Assembly (NCBI RefSeq): GCF_004217445.1
Contig: NZ_SHKX01000016.1
Location: 1 to 64,000, forward strand
Length of the DNA stretch: 64,000 bases
Source: Fluviicoccus keumensis
GTDB taxonomy: Bacteria > Pseudomonadota > Gammaproteobacteria > Pseudomonadales > Moraxellaceae
Direction: 5' to 3'
The notes under the pieces are model-generated. The model did not search any database, was not told where the DNA came from, and worked only from the letters and a program-made list of their open reading frames with translations. A program made the translations under genes and the position numbers. Shown here piece by piece: positions 33,606 to 42,813 of the stretch. The stretch's first letter is position 1, and the number at the start of each line of letters is the position of its first letter.

Positions 33606-34493
33606 TCAGCGGTCGGCGTGACGTTTGCCGGAAAGGCGGCACCAGTTTTCTTCTTTTGTCTGGAGTGTATCAAGGCTGAACCACGGCGAGTAGGCTTTTT
33701 GCAGGTCTTCCACCTGCGTTGTGATAATGCCGGAAACGGCCAGATCTCCATTCTTCGTCGTCAATTGTGCCAGCACCGGTGCCAGTTCGGCCAGTGGTCC
33801 GGCCAGAATATTGGCGACCACGACATCGGCCTCAACGTGGGGCATGTCGTCAGGAAAGTAGGTAGTCAGGCGGTCGGCGACGCCGTTGCGCTCGGCGTTG
33901 TCACGGGTGGCTTGCAGCGCCTGCGGATCAATATCGACACACCAGGCCTGGCGTGCGCCCAGCAACAGCGCGGCAACGGCCAGGATGCCCGAGCCGCAGC
34001 CGTAATCAATCACGGTCTTGCCTTGCAGGTCGAGCTTGTCCAGCCATTCCATGCACAGCGCCGTGGTGGCGTGGGTGCCGGTACCGAAGGCGAGCCCGGG
34101 ATCCAGCAACAGGTTGATGGCGTCCGGACGCGGCGGCGGCGTCCAGCTGGGCACCACCCACAGGCGGTCGCCGAAACACATCGGGTGATAATGATCCATC
34201 CAGGCGCGCTCCCAGACCTGGTCTTCCAGGATTTCAACGCGGTGCGGCGGCAGAGGCTGACCCAGCTCGGCGGCGACATATTCCAGGATGGCGTCCATTT
34301 CCGAGTCGGGCGTGAACAGGGCGACGACGCGGGTAGCGTCCCACAGCGGGGTGGTGCCCAGCGGCGGCTCGAACAGCGGCTGGTCGGCCGCGTCCTCCAG
34401 CATCACGGCTCCGGCGCCGACCGACTCCAGGATTTCTTCAATACGTTCGGCATCGGCTTTGCCGGTTTCAATCTTCAGTTGCAGCCAGGGCAT
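33606..34493 (-). CDS. prmA: Ribosomal protein L11 methyltransferase
   Basis: 295 aa. An N-terminal substrate-recognition domain (PWLQLKIETGKADAERIEEILESVGAGAVML) precedes the SAM-binding core VIDYGCGSGILAVAALLLGA and the DVVVANILAGPL motif, all PrmA hallmarks; the LDPGLAFGTGTHATTALCMEWL block is diagnostic. It trimethylates L11. It lies 56 bp downstream of accC. Confidence 0.97.
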   Translation of the reverse strand: MPWLQLKIETGKADAERIEEILESVGAGAVMLEDAADQPLFEPPLGTTPLWDATRVVALFTPDSEMDAILEYVAAELGQPLPPHRVEILEDQVWERAWMDHYHPMCFGDRLWVVPSWTPPPRPDAINLLLDPGLAFGTGTHATTALCMEWLDKLDLQGKTVIDYGCGSGILAVAALLLGARQAWCVDIDPQALQATRDNAERNGVADRLTTYFPDDMPHVEADVVVANILAGPLAELAPVLAQLTTKNGDLAVSGIITTQVEDLQKAYSPWFSLDTLQTKEENWCRLSGKRHADR

Positions 34494-34549
34494 GGGTTAT
34501 TTCCATCAGGTGGTCCGCCACCGTTGTCGGCAGCGGACGGTATTGCGTG

Positions 34550-35893
34550 TCAGTGAGCCATCCCGAGTTTCTTTTCGAGATAGTGGATGTCAACGGCTCC
34601 GGCGTTGAAACCGGCGTCGCGCAGGATTTGCTCGCGGTGCAGCGGGATATTGCTGCGGATGCCCTCCACTACGATCTCATCCAGGGCGTTGCGCATGCGC
34701 TGCAGCGCGATGTCGCGGCTGGGACCGTAGGCGATCAGCTTGCCGATCAGCGAGTCGTAGTTGGGCGGCACGGTGTAGCCGGCGTAAATATGCGAGTCCA
34801 TGCGGATGCCGGGGCCGCCGGGGGCGTGGTAGTAGTCGATCTTGCCGGGGCAGGGCAGGAAGGTCTTCGGGTCTTCGGCGTTGATGCGGCATTCGATGGC
34901 GTGGCCGCGGATGACGATATCGTCCTGCGTCACCGACAGGCCCAGACCGGCGGCGATGCGCAGCTGCTCCTTGATGATGTCGATGCCGGTGACCATTTCC
35001 GAGACCGGGTGTTCCACCTGCACGCGCGTGTTCATTTCGATGAAATAGAAGCGGCCGTCCTCATAGAGGAACTCGAAGGTGCCCGCGCCGCGATAGCGCA
35101 TCTGCTCGCAGGCGCGCACGCAGGCCAGCTGCACATCGCGGCGCACGTCATCGGGAATGTCGGGGGCCGGAGCCTCTTCCACCACCTTTTGGTGACGGCG
35201 CTGCAGCGAGCAGTCGCGGTCGCCCAGATGCACGGCCTTGCCCTGGCCGTCGCCGATGATCTGGACTTCGACATGACGCGGCTGCTGCAGGAATTTTTCC
35301 ATGTAGACGGTGTCGTCGCCGAACGCGGCCTTGGCTTCGGCCTGGGTCACGGCCAGCGAGTGCAGCACGCTATGGGCGTCATAGACCACGCGCATGCCGC
35401 GTCCGCCGCCGCCCGCCGCTGCCTTGATGATCACCGGCAGGCCGATGCGCTTGGCCATCGCCTGGGCGTTCTCGGCGGTTACCGCGCCGTCGGAGCCGGG
35501 CACGGTGGGCACGCCCGCCGCCTTCATCGCTTCGATGGCGGACACCTTGTTGCCCATCAGGCGGATGGTGTCGGCGCGCGGGCCGATGAAGGTGAAGCCG
35601 GATTCTTCCACGGCTTCGGCGAAATCGGCGTTCTCGGCCAGGAAGCCGTAGCCGGGATGAATGGCCTGGGCCTGGGTGGCTTCGGCGGCGGCAATGATCG
35701 ACGGAATGTTCAGGTAACTTTCACGCGAGGAAGCCGGTCCGATGCACAGGGCCTCGTCGGCGAGGCGGACATGCAGCAAGTCGCGGTCGGCCTTGGAATA
35801 GACCGCAACGGTGCGGATGCCCAGTTCCTTGCAGGCGCGCAGCACCCGCAGGGCGATTTCGCCGCGATTGGCGATCAGCACTTTTTCAAGCAT
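34550..35893 (-). CDS. accC: Acetyl-CoA carboxylase, biotin carboxylase subunit
   Basis: 447 aa. MLEKVLIANRGEIALRVLRACKELGI opens the protein; ATP-grasp motifs KAAAGGGGRGMRVV and DRDCSLQRRHQKVVEEAP, then FIEMNTRVQVEHPVSEMVTGIDIIKEQ, are all present. It carboxylates biotin on AccB with ATP and bicarbonate, the first half-reaction of malonyl-CoA synthesis. Gap to accB is 15 bp. Confidence 0.98.
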   Translation of the reverse strand: MLEKVLIANRGEIALRVLRACKELGIRTVAVYSKADRDLLHVRLADEALCIGPASSRESYLNIPSIIAAAEATQAQAIHPGYGFLAENADFAEAVEESGFTFIGPRADTIRLMGNKVSAIEAMKAAGVPTVPGSDGAVTAENAQAMAKRIGLPVIIKAAAGGGGRGMRVVYDAHSVLHSLAVTQAEAKAAFGDDTVYMEKFLQQPRHVEVQIIGDGQGKAVHLGDRDCSLQRRHQKVVEEAPAPDIPDDVRRDVQLACVRACEQMRYRGAGTFEFLYEDGRFYFIEMNTRVQVEHPVSEMVTGIDIIKEQLRIAAGLGLSVTQDDIVIRGHAIECRINAEDPKTFLPCPGKIDYYHAPGGPGIRMDSHIYAGYTVPPNYDSLIGKLIAYGPSRDIALQRMRNALDEIVVEGIRSNIPLHREQILRDAGFNAGAVDIHYLEKKLGMAH

Positions 35894-35908
35894 GGCGTCC
35901 CCGCTGTC

Positions 35909-36370
35909 TTAGACGATGGTGAACAGCGGCTGGTCGAATTCGACGACCTGACCGTTTTCGACCAGGATGGATTCGATGACGCCGCTCTTCTCGGCCTGCA
36001 CCTGGTTCATCATTTTCATGGCTTCGATGATGCAGACGGTGTCGCCGGCCTTGACGGTCTGACCGACATCGACGAATGCCGTGGCGTTGGGCGACGGCGC
36101 GGAATAGTAGGTTCCGACCATCGGCGAGCGCTGGATATAACCCTGCGTGGCCGGAACCACGGCGGCGGGCGCGGTGCCCTTCGGCGAGTCTTCAACAGCG
36201 GCGGGAGCCAGAGCGGCCGGAGCCGGGGCATAGGTCATGGCGGCAGGCGCGGCAACGACCTGGCGGCGACGGCTGATGCGGACCGATTCCTCACCTTCGG
36301 AAATTTCCAGTTCCTCGATATCGGATTCCTGGACGAGATCGATCAGCTTCTTGATTTTGCGCAAATCCAT
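35909..36370 (-). CDS. accB: Biotin carboxyl carrier protein
   Basis: 153 aa. An N-terminal dimerisation region (MDLRKIKKLIDLVQESDIEELEISEGEESVRISR) and an Ala/Pro linker precede the biotinyl domain; Lys119 in IIEAMKMMNQV is the biotin site. First gene of accBC, 24 bp downstream of aroQ. Confidence 0.97.
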   Translation of the reverse strand: MDLRKIKKLIDLVQESDIEELEISEGEESVRISRRRQVVAAPAAMTYAPAPAALAPAAVEDSPKGTAPAAVVPATQGYIQRSPMVGTYYSAPSPNATAFVDVGQTVKAGDTVCIIEAMKMMNQVQAEKSGVIESILVENGQVVEFDQPLFTIV

Positions 36371-36394
36371 ACGGAGTATCCCCCAAAAGAGCTT

Positions 36395-36841
36395 TTAAGA
36401 AGGTTGTTTCAGATGTTGGATGGCGTATTGCAGGGCATAACCATAGCCGCGCGCGCCAAGGCCGCAGATGACGCCAACGGCGACATCGGAGAAATAGGAA
36501 TGGTGACGGAAGCTTTCCCGCGCGTGGACATTCGACAGATGCACTTCCACAAAGGGGATCTTCACCGCCAGCAGCGCATCGCGCAGGGCCACGGACGTGT
36601 GGGTGAACGCGGCGGGATTGATGATGATGAACGCGGTTCCGTCCTGGCCGGCCGCCTGGATGCGATCCACCAGCACGCCTTCGTGATTGCTTTGCAGGGC
36701 TTCGAGGGAGTGGCCGTCCATCTGCGCCTGGATCATCAGGTTGGCGTTGATGTCCTGCAAGGTGGCGGAGCCGTAGATGCCGGGTTCGCGTGAGCCCAGC
36801 ATGTTGAGATTGGGGCCGTGGATCAGGAGAATGCGGGCCAT
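36395..36841 (-). CDS. aroQ: Type II 3-dehydroquinate dehydratase
   Basis: 148 aa. ILLIHGPNLNMLGSREPGIYGSATL at the N-terminus, IINPAAFTHTSVALRDAL with the catalytic region, and VHLSNVHARESFRHHSYFSDVAVGVICGLG are the type II signature, including the active-site Tyr (IYG) and His. It dehydrates 3-dehydroquinate in the shikimate pathway. It heads the aroQ-accBC-prmA run. Confidence 0.97.
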   Translation of the reverse strand: MARILLIHGPNLNMLGSREPGIYGSATLQDINANLMIQAQMDGHSLEALQSNHEGVLVDRIQAAGQDGTAFIIINPAAFTHTSVALRDALLAVKIPFVEVHLSNVHARESFRHHSYFSDVAVGVICGLGARGYGYALQYAIQHLKQPS

Positions 36842-36995
36842 AAACTATCCGTGGTGATGGATGACGGCTAACTGTCGCCTTATGAGCGGCAGATAACGAA
36901 ATTTAGCAATGTTTTGCCGGTTTTTGCCGCAAGATACCTAAAGTGCCGCTGCATGGCAATGAACGCAAGCAAGGTTTGTGAGGGGTTTGTGTGAT

Positions 36996-37349
36996 ATGAA
37001 CGGATTTTGGGGCGGCATCAGACGGGCCATGTGCCTGGTTCCGGCGGTGGCCGGTGCGGCGGAGACGGAATCCAGGCAGATTACGCTGCCGTCGGTCGTG
37101 ATCGATTATTCCGGTGAGGCCGTGACGATTTTCCGCATGCAGGGCATGCTGGCGGCGGAAGGATTGCTGGTGATTGCGGCGCTGGTGCTGGCGGCGAGAT
37201 TGTGGGCGATGCGGCGCAAGGTGTCCGGCGAAGGGGCGGTGGCGGCGTCACGGGTGTCGATGGTATGGACGCTGTTCTTTCTGCTGTTGGGGGCGATGAT
37301 GGCCCTGGCCGGATTGCGGGTCTGGGTTTTCCTGCGGGTGTTTCACTAG
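36996..37349 (+). CDS. Small membrane protein of unknown function
   Basis: 117 aa, not recognised. Two hydrophobic segments are clear, about residues 51-70 (MLAAEGLLVIAALVLAARLW) and 89-113 (MVWTLFFLLLGAMMALAGLRVWVF), separated by a short basic loop. ATG at 36996 has GAGGGG about 10 nt upstream; a GTG at 36978 in the same frame is possible. It stands alone between aroQ (divergent) and the formate-dehydrogenase-like genes (80 bp downstream). Confidence 0.6.
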   Translation: MNGFWGGIRRAMCLVPAVAGAAETESRQITLPSVVIDYSGEAVTIFRMQGMLAAEGLLVIAALVLAARLWAMRRKVSGEGAVAASRVSMVWTLFFLLLGAMMALAGLRVWVFLRVFH

Positions 37350-37428
37350 GCCAAAAATCGCTCGGTCGGATTCCCGACGCCGGGCTTTCCCTTGCTATGA
37401 TCCAAAACAACAATGCGGCAAAGAAGCC

Positions 37429-39486
37429 ATGACCACGACAACAACCCGAACCATTTGCCCCTTCTGCGGCGTCGGCTGCGGCATGGGCCTGCGTGTTGAG
37501 GATAGCCGCGTCATTGCCGTTGAACCGGCGCCGAACCATCCGGTCAGCCACGGTCAATTGTGCGCCAAGGGCTGGAATGCCGCCTTCGGCGTCGATCCCG
37601 CCCAGCGCCTGACCCAACCTTATCGCCGCGAAGGTGAAGTTTTCGTGCCGGTGGACTGGGAGGAGGCGCTGGACGATATCGCCGCCCGCCTCAAGGATTT
37701 CCGCGATAACGATGGTCCCGATAGTCTGGGCGTGATCAGCTGCGCCCGCGCCACCAATGAAGACAATTACGCCGCCCAGAAATTCGCGCGGGTGGCGCTG
37801 CGCTCCCCGAATATTGATCACTGCGCCCGCATCTGCCACAGCCCCTCCGTTGCCGGGCTGGCGCAGACGCTGGGCTCGGGCGCCATGACCAACAGCCTGG
37901 CCGATGTCGAGCAGGCCGACCTGATCGTGGTCTGGGGCGCCGATCCCACCGAGAACCACGCCATCTTCGGCGGCCGCATCCTCAAAGCCAAGCTCAACGG
38001 CGCGAAGCTGGTGGTGGTCGACCCGCGCCAGTCGCGGCTGGCGAAGCTGGCCGACCTGCATCTGCCGCTGACGCTGGGCAGCAACATCGCGCTGGCCAAC
38101 GGCCTGCTGCACCTGATCTTCCGCGAGGGCTGGGAGGCAAAGGACTTCCTGAGCGCCCGCGTCGATAACGTCGAGGCGCTGAAAGCGCACGTCGCCGCCT
38201 GCACCCCGGAACTTACGGCGCGCATCACAGGCATTGATCCTGACACCTTGCGGCGTTTTGCCGACCTGTACGCGCATTCGCCCGCCGCCTTCCTCTGTTA
38301 CGGCATGGGCATCACCCAGTTCGCCAGCGGCACCAGTAATGTCATTGCGTTGTCGAACCTGGTGCTGGCCTGCGGCCAGATCGGCAAGCCGGGTGCGGGC
38401 ATCAACCCCCTGCGCGGCCAGAACAACGTGCAGGGCGCTTGCGACATGGGCTGCCTGCCCAATGTCTATCCCGGCTACCAGCCGGTGGCGGACGCGGCGG
38501 TGCGGGAAAAGTTCGCCCAGGCCTGGGGCTCGCCGCAACCGGAGAAACCGGGCATGACCTCGTTGGCGATGATGCACGGCGCGCGCGACGGCGCGATGCG
38601 GGCGATGATCATTGCCGGGGAAGACCCGGCGCTGACTGATCCCGACCAGACCGAGGTCGCCCGCGCCCTGAAGAAACTGGACCTGCTGGTGGTGCTGGAA
38701 ATGCACCTGACCGAGACGGCGAAGCTGGCCGATTACATCCTGCCGGTGGCTGCCTTCGCCGAGAAGGACGGTACTTTCAGCAACTGCGAGCGCCGCGTGC
38801 AGCGGGTGCGCAAGGCCGTTGAGCCGCCTGCCGAGTGCAGGACCGACTGGCAGATTTTCGGCGAACTGGCGCGGCGCATGGGCGTGGCTGGGCTGGATTG
38901 GCAGAACGCGGAGGCGGTTTTCGACGAGATGTGCGGCCTGATGCCGATCTTTTCCGCTATGACTTATGGCCGCCTCGACGAGCATCAGGGTCTGCAATGG
39001 CCCTGCAACACCGAGCATCCCGAAGGATCACCCATACTTCATCAGGAACGTTTTCCGTTGCAGGCCAGCGGCCGCGCGCGCCTGGTTTGCGTCGATGCGG
39101 TGGAACCGGCGGAAATGCCCGATGCCGAGTACCCGCTGGCCTTCACCACCCAGCGCCTGCACTTCCATTACGGCGGCGGTTCCATGACGCGCTGCGCACC
39201 GGTGCTGGAGCGGGAAACGCCGCTGGGCCTGCTGTTCATGCATCCCGCTGACGCCGCCGATCTGGGGTTGGGCCAACACTCGCCGGTGCGGGTCTTCTCG
39301 CGCCGGGGCGAGGTGGATACCCGCGTCGAGCTGGCCCCGGAACTGCCGGTGGGTACAGTCAGCATGCCGTACCACTTCCACGAAGCGCCCTGCAACCGGC
39401 TGACCAATACCGCGCAGGACCCGGTGACGAAAATGCCGGAGCTCAAAGCCTGCGCCGTGCGCGTGGAAAAGCGGGAGGAGGCATGA
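37429..39486 (+). CDS. Molybdopterin formate dehydrogenase, FdhF-like (Cys type)
   Basis: 685 aa. An N-terminal [4Fe-4S] cluster site uses Cys10, Cys13, Cys17 and Cys45 (CPFCGVGCGM ... GQLCAKG). The metal ligand is Cys136 in ARICHSPSV, an ordinary TGC codon rather than selenocysteine, and the next residue is the conserved His. Molybdopterin-binding blocks follow (LIVVWGADPTENHAIFGGRI, GMGITQFASGTSNVIALSNLVLACGQIG, LRGQNNVQGACDMG) and a C-terminal MopB-CT domain. It probably oxidises formate. The next two genes overlap each other and supply FeS and flavin subunits. Confidence 0.9.
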   Translation: MTTTTTRTICPFCGVGCGMGLRVEDSRVIAVEPAPNHPVSHGQLCAKGWNAAFGVDPAQRLTQPYRREGEVFVPVDWEEALDDIAARLKDFRDNDGPDSLGVISCARATNEDNYAAQKFARVALRSPNIDHCARICHSPSVAGLAQTLGSGAMTNSLADVEQADLIVVWGADPTENHAIFGGRILKAKLNGAKLVVVDPRQSRLAKLADLHLPLTLGSNIALANGLLHLIFREGWEAKDFLSARVDNVEALKAHVAACTPELTARITGIDPDTLRRFADLYAHSPAAFLCYGMGITQFASGTSNVIALSNLVLACGQIGKPGAGINPLRGQNNVQGACDMGCLPNVYPGYQPVADAAVREKFAQAWGSPQPEKPGMTSLAMMHGARDGAMRAMIIAGEDPALTDPDQTEVARALKKLDLLVVLEMHLTETAKLADYILPVAAFAEKDGTFSNCERRVQRVRKAVEPPAECRTDWQIFGELARRMGVAGLDWQNAEAVFDEMCGLMPIFSAMTYGRLDEHQGLQWPCNTEHPEGSPILHQERFPLQASGRARLVCVDAVEPAEMPDAEYPLAFTTQRLHFHYGGGSMTRCAPVLERETPLGLLFMHPADAADLGLGQHSPVRVFSRRGEVDTRVELAPELPVGTVSMPYHFHEAPCNRLTNTAQDPVTKMPELKACAVRVEKREEA

Positions 39487-40499
39487 AAACGGTTTTTATC
39501 GACACCTTGGCGGATTTTCGCGGCTTTATCGCGGTGGATCGCGTCCTGATCGAGCCGGTGCGCGAGACGGACGGCGTGGTGCGCTGGGCGGAGTCGTCGC
39601 CGCAGCGCGATGTGGAAACGTTTGACGGCGTGCCGCTGTCCTCGCTGAAGCCTTTTTTCTTTGCCGAGCGCGAGACGGTGTTTGTGTTCGACGGCACCCA
39701 TTTCCGCAGCCGCTTGCCGGAGGTGCCGCCCCGGGTGTTTTTCGGGGTGAAGGCTTGCGATGCCGCCGCGCTGGCGGTGCAGGACCGTTTTTTTGCCGAA
39801 GATGCGCTGTATCAGGCGCGCCGGAAGTCGGCGCTGGTGGTGGCGGTCGATTGCGTGTCGCCTTGCGCGGGCGGGTTTTGTCCCCTCACCGACTCCGGGC
39901 CGCTGGTGCGCGAAGGGGCCGATCTGGTGCTGACGCCGGTGACGGCGGGCTGGCAATTGGCGGCGCTGACCCAATTGGGGGAAACGGTGCTGACTGCCTT
40001 CCAGGCAGCGACCCAAACCGTCAGGACACTGGAGGCGGACAGCGCGGCGCAAACCCGGCAGGCCGTGGGCGATGCCTGCATCGCCGCCTTCGGGGACTTG
40101 TCTGCACTAGCAGCCGGGTTGACCCGCATCCAGGCGGGCGGGGTGACCACGGAAATTTGGGAAACGCTGGCAATCCAATGTCTGAGCTGTTCCGGCTGCG
40201 TCAATCTCTGCCCCAGCTGCTCCTGTTTCACCGCCTTTGATGTCGGCCAGCCCCAGGGCATCGTCCGCGAACGGGTGTGGGACGCCTGTCTCTACGACGG
40301 TTTCCAGCGCGAGGCCAGCGGCCATCATCCGTCGCCGACGCCGGGCGCACGCACCGCGCGTTACTGGTTCCATAAATTTTCGCCGCACTTCATCCCGCAG
40401 CAGGGGCGACTGGGCTGCACCGGCTGCGGCCGCTGCGACGCCGTGTGTCCCGGCGTGATTGGCGCGAAGGCGGTGCTGACGAGGGCAGGGGCATGCTGA
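39483..40499 (+). CDS. 4Fe-4S dicluster subunit, sulfhydrogenase/asrA-type
   Basis: 338 aa. A long N-terminal domain without clear motifs is followed by two ferredoxin-like Cys groups: CLSCSGCVNLCPSC and, near the C-terminus, CTGCGRCDAVCPG, each CxxCxxCxxxC. This is the HydB/anaerobic sulfite reductase A-type subunit that passes electrons between a flavoprotein and a catalytic subunit. Its ATG overlaps the FdhF-like stop (ATGA) and its stop overlaps the next gene by 7 nt, so the three are one transcript. Confidence 0.85.
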   Translation: MKTVFIDTLADFRGFIAVDRVLIEPVRETDGVVRWAESSPQRDVETFDGVPLSSLKPFFFAERETVFVFDGTHFRSRLPEVPPRVFFGVKACDAAALAVQDRFFAEDALYQARRKSALVVAVDCVSPCAGGFCPLTDSGPLVREGADLVLTPVTAGWQLAALTQLGETVLTAFQAATQTVRTLEADSAAQTRQAVGDACIAAFGDLSALAAGLTRIQAGGVTTEIWETLAIQCLSCSGCVNLCPSCSCFTAFDVGQPQGIVRERVWDACLYDGFQREASGHHPSPTPGARTARYWFHKFSPHFIPQQGRLGCTGCGRCDAVCPGVIGAKAVLTRAGAC

Positions 40500-41335
40500 G
40501 TCTGGTTCCTGAAGTGGCGACACTGCTGGCGCGCTATGACGATGGTGAGGACGCGCTGCACCTGCGCTTCCGGCTGGAGGACGGCGCGCGCTGGACAGCC
40601 CGGCCCGGCCAGTTCTTCATGCTGAGCATTCCCGGTCTGGGGGAGGCGGCCTTCACCTTTGTCAGCCTGCCGGATGCACAGGGCTGCTTCACGGCGCTGG
40701 TGCGTCAGGTCGGCAAGCTGACGGAGGCTTTGCAGGATTTGCCGTTGGGCACCTTTGTCGGGGTGCGCGGGCCGGTGGGGCAGCCTTGGCCGGAACTTGC
40801 GGACCAGACTGTGCTGGTGGTGGCGGGTGGCTGCGGCCTGGCGCCGTTGTCGGCGTGGCTGGGTCAGCGGCTGGCGAACGGGCAAGCCGGACGCACCGCC
40901 TTGCTCTACAGCGCCCGCAGCGAAGACAGCCGCATTCTGGCGAAAGAACGCGATGCGTGGCGGCAGGCGGGCTTGCCGTTGAGCCTGCCGGTGGATGATC
41001 CCGCCTGGCACACCCCGCAGGAGTTGACCCAAGCCACCGGCTCGCGTCTGGATGCGGCGCTGGCCTTGCTGCCGTCCTTCCCCGACGCCGTGCTGTGCTG
41101 CGGCCCGGAAGCGATGATGCTGGGTGTCGGCGACCTGCTCGAAAAACGGGGCCTGTCCCCGAGCGCCTTCTGGCTGTCGCTGGAACGGCGCATGCATTGC
41201 GGCGTCGGCCTGTGCGGGCACTGCTATGTCGGCAGCAGCCTGATCTGCCGCGAGGGCCCGACGCTGACGCTGGCGCGCACGCGGGAACTGCTGGCACAAC
41301 AGGTGGCCACCCGGCCCGCCTGGGTCAGTTGCTGA
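40493..41335 (+). CDS. FAD/NAD(P)-binding reductase subunit, HydG/asrB-type
   Basis: 280 aa from ATG 40493 (AGGG upstream). An FAD domain (RPGQFFMLSIPGLGEAAFTFVSLP), the NAD(P)-binding stretch VLVVAGGCGLAPLSAWLGQRL and a C-terminal [2Fe-2S] site CGVGLCGHC...C match the gamma subunit of sulfhydrogenases and anaerobic sulfite reductase B. Together with the two preceding products it would link formate oxidation to NAD(P)H. It is followed 4 nt later by a permease gene. Confidence 0.85.
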   Translation: MLSLVPEVATLLARYDDGEDALHLRFRLEDGARWTARPGQFFMLSIPGLGEAAFTFVSLPDAQGCFTALVRQVGKLTEALQDLPLGTFVGVRGPVGQPWPELADQTVLVVAGGCGLAPLSAWLGQRLANGQAGRTALLYSARSEDSRILAKERDAWRQAGLPLSLPVDDPAWHTPQELTQATGSRLDAALALLPSFPDAVLCCGPEAMMLGVGDLLEKRGLSPSAFWLSLERRMHCGVGLCGHCYVGSSLICREGPTLTLARTRELLAQQVATRPAWVSC

Positions 41336-41339
41336 CCGT

Positions 41340-42557
41340 ATGGGCGAGTCCGTATCGCTGAAGCGCACGATTACCCTGCCGCAAATGGTGCTCTATGGTC
41401 TGGGCACCACCATCGGCGCGGGCATCTACGCGCTGGTGGGGGAGCTGGCGCGGGTGTCGGGCATGCTGGCCCCGGCCGCCTTCCTGTTCGCCGCCATCCT
41501 TGCCGGGTTCACCGCCTTGTCCTTCGCCGAACTGTCCGGCCGCTATCCGCGCGCCGCCGGGGCGTCACTGTATATCCGTGAAGGGTTCGGCTCGGAAAAA
41601 CTGTCGGTGGCGGCGGGACTGATGATGGTGCTGGCCGGACTGGTCTCGGCCTCGGCGCTGGTCAACGGCTTCTCCGGCTACTTCGAAACCCTGACCGGCC
41701 TGCCGCGCACACCCTCGATCCTGCTGATCACGCTGCTGCTGGGGCTGGTGGCGGCCTGGGGTATTGCCGAATCGGTGCTGATCGCCACCGCCATCACGGT
41801 GATTGAGGTTGGCGGTCTGGTATGGCTGATCGTCGCGGGTAGCGGCCATCTGGCCGAACTGCCCTCGCGCTGGCCGGAGCTGCTGCCCGCGTTCAGCCTG
41901 AACGGCCTCGCCCCGATCTACGCCGGAGCCTTGCTGGCCTTCTTCGCCTTCCTCGGCTTTGAAGACATGGTCGATGTGGCCGAGGAAGTGAAAGACGTCA
42001 AGCACACCCTGCCATTGGCCATCGTGCTGACACTGATCATCACCACCGTTCTCTATCTATTGATCATGGTCATGGCCGTACTGGCGCTGTCGCCCGGCGA
42101 ACTCGCCGCCAGCCGCGCCCCGATGGCCACGCTCTACAGCCACTACACCGGCCGCGAACCGATGCTGATGTCGCTGATCGGCATGTTCGCCATCATCAAC
42201 GGCGGCCTGATCCAGATCATCATGGCCTCGCGGGTGCTATACGGCCTTTCCTCACGCGGCCTGCTGCCCAAACGACTCGCGCGAATTCACCCGCGCACGC
42301 AGACCCCGCTGCGCGCCACCGCCGTCGCCGTCCTGATCGTCCTGACGCTCGCCCTCACCGGACGCCTCGCCGGCCTCGCCGCCATCACCTCCGTCATCAT
42401 GCTCACCCTGTTCTCCGGCGTAAACCTCGCCCTGTGGCGTATCAAGCAACGCCACCCGCACGCCGAAGGCGTCATGATCTTCCCCCGCTGGATGTCATTG
42501 ATCGCCGCCATCATCAGCCTGGGCCTGGTTATCCTGGAAATCGCCAACTGGCTGTAA
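41340..42557 (+). CDS. APC-family amino-acid/cation permease
   Basis: 405 aa, about 12 hydrophobic segments. The APC opening MVLYGLGTTIGAGIYALVGEL and the later SFAELSGRYPRAAGASLYI match the superfamily. It starts 4 nt after the reductase gene, so it may be co-transcribed with the formate-dehydrogenase-like module; the substrate is unknown. No other gene follows on this strand until 44246. Confidence 0.87.
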   Translation: MGESVSLKRTITLPQMVLYGLGTTIGAGIYALVGELARVSGMLAPAAFLFAAILAGFTALSFAELSGRYPRAAGASLYIREGFGSEKLSVAAGLMMVLAGLVSASALVNGFSGYFETLTGLPRTPSILLITLLLGLVAAWGIAESVLIATAITVIEVGGLVWLIVAGSGHLAELPSRWPELLPAFSLNGLAPIYAGALLAFFAFLGFEDMVDVAEEVKDVKHTLPLAIVLTLIITTVLYLLIMVMAVLALSPGELAASRAPMATLYSHYTGREPMLMSLIGMFAIINGGLIQIIMASRVLYGLSSRGLLPKRLARIHPRTQTPLRATAVAVLIVLTLALTGRLAGLAAITSVIMLTLFSGVNLALWRIKQRHPHAEGVMIFPRWMSLIAAIISLGLVILEIANWL

Positions 42558-42613
42558 ATCAGTAACAAACGCCGTCCGCAGCCAACTGTCCGAGCCACAT
42601 GCCTCAGGCAGAA

Positions 42614-42640
42614 TCAAAAACACCGCCGGACTTGGCGGTG
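42614..42640 (-). terminator. Terminator hairpin for the DUF445 gene
   Basis: On the minus strand CACCGCC-aagtcc-GGCGGTG (42621-42640) is followed by TTTTT (42616-42620). It lies 174 bp past the DUF445 stop at 42814 and is the nearest such structure. Confidence 0.55.
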
Positions 42641-42689
42641 CTGAACATAGGGGAAAGTGAGCGAGTTTTGGCGAAGGACACGGTTTTTG

Positions 42690-42717
42690 CCTTCTTTTTG
42701 CCAAGACAAAAAGAAGG
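42690..42717. repeat. Inverted repeat CCTTCTTTTTG/CAAAAAGAAGG
   Basis: Perfect 11-bp arms with a 6-nt loop. Sequences of this type are dispersed in many beta- and gammaproteobacteria. Confidence 0.65.
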
Positions 42718-42778
42718 GCCCGCGGCAGGCGGATGAAGGATTTCACCCTAAAAGCCCTATCAAACAAAGGTCTGGTGC

Positions 42779-42792
42779 CGGGCTGAAGCCCG
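42779..42792. repeat. REP-like CGGGCTgaAGCCCG hairpin
   Basis: A short palindrome within CGGGCTGAAGCCCGACCTAC, a common dispersed REP-like unit, close to the DUF445 stop. Confidence 0.5.
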
Positions 42793-42813
42793 ACCTACAA
42801 CGACCGGCATGGC

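Noticed and set aside
34547..36793. Open frame of 748 codons on the plus strand
   Set aside because: It is antisense to accC, accB and aroQ, with low-complexity His/Gly/Asp-rich translation typical of a GC-rich shadow frame.
37834..37836. Possible selenocysteine codon in the formate-dehydrogenase-like gene
   Set aside because: The active-site codon is TGC (Cys), and no in-frame TGA is present.
37081..39018. Open frame of 645 codons on the minus strand
   Set aside because: Antisense to the FdhF-like gene, whose FeS and molybdopterin motifs are clear.
42690..42717. CCTTCTTTTTG hairpin as a terminator of the permease gene
   Set aside because: No T-run follows on the plus strand and the sequence type is a common dispersed repeat.
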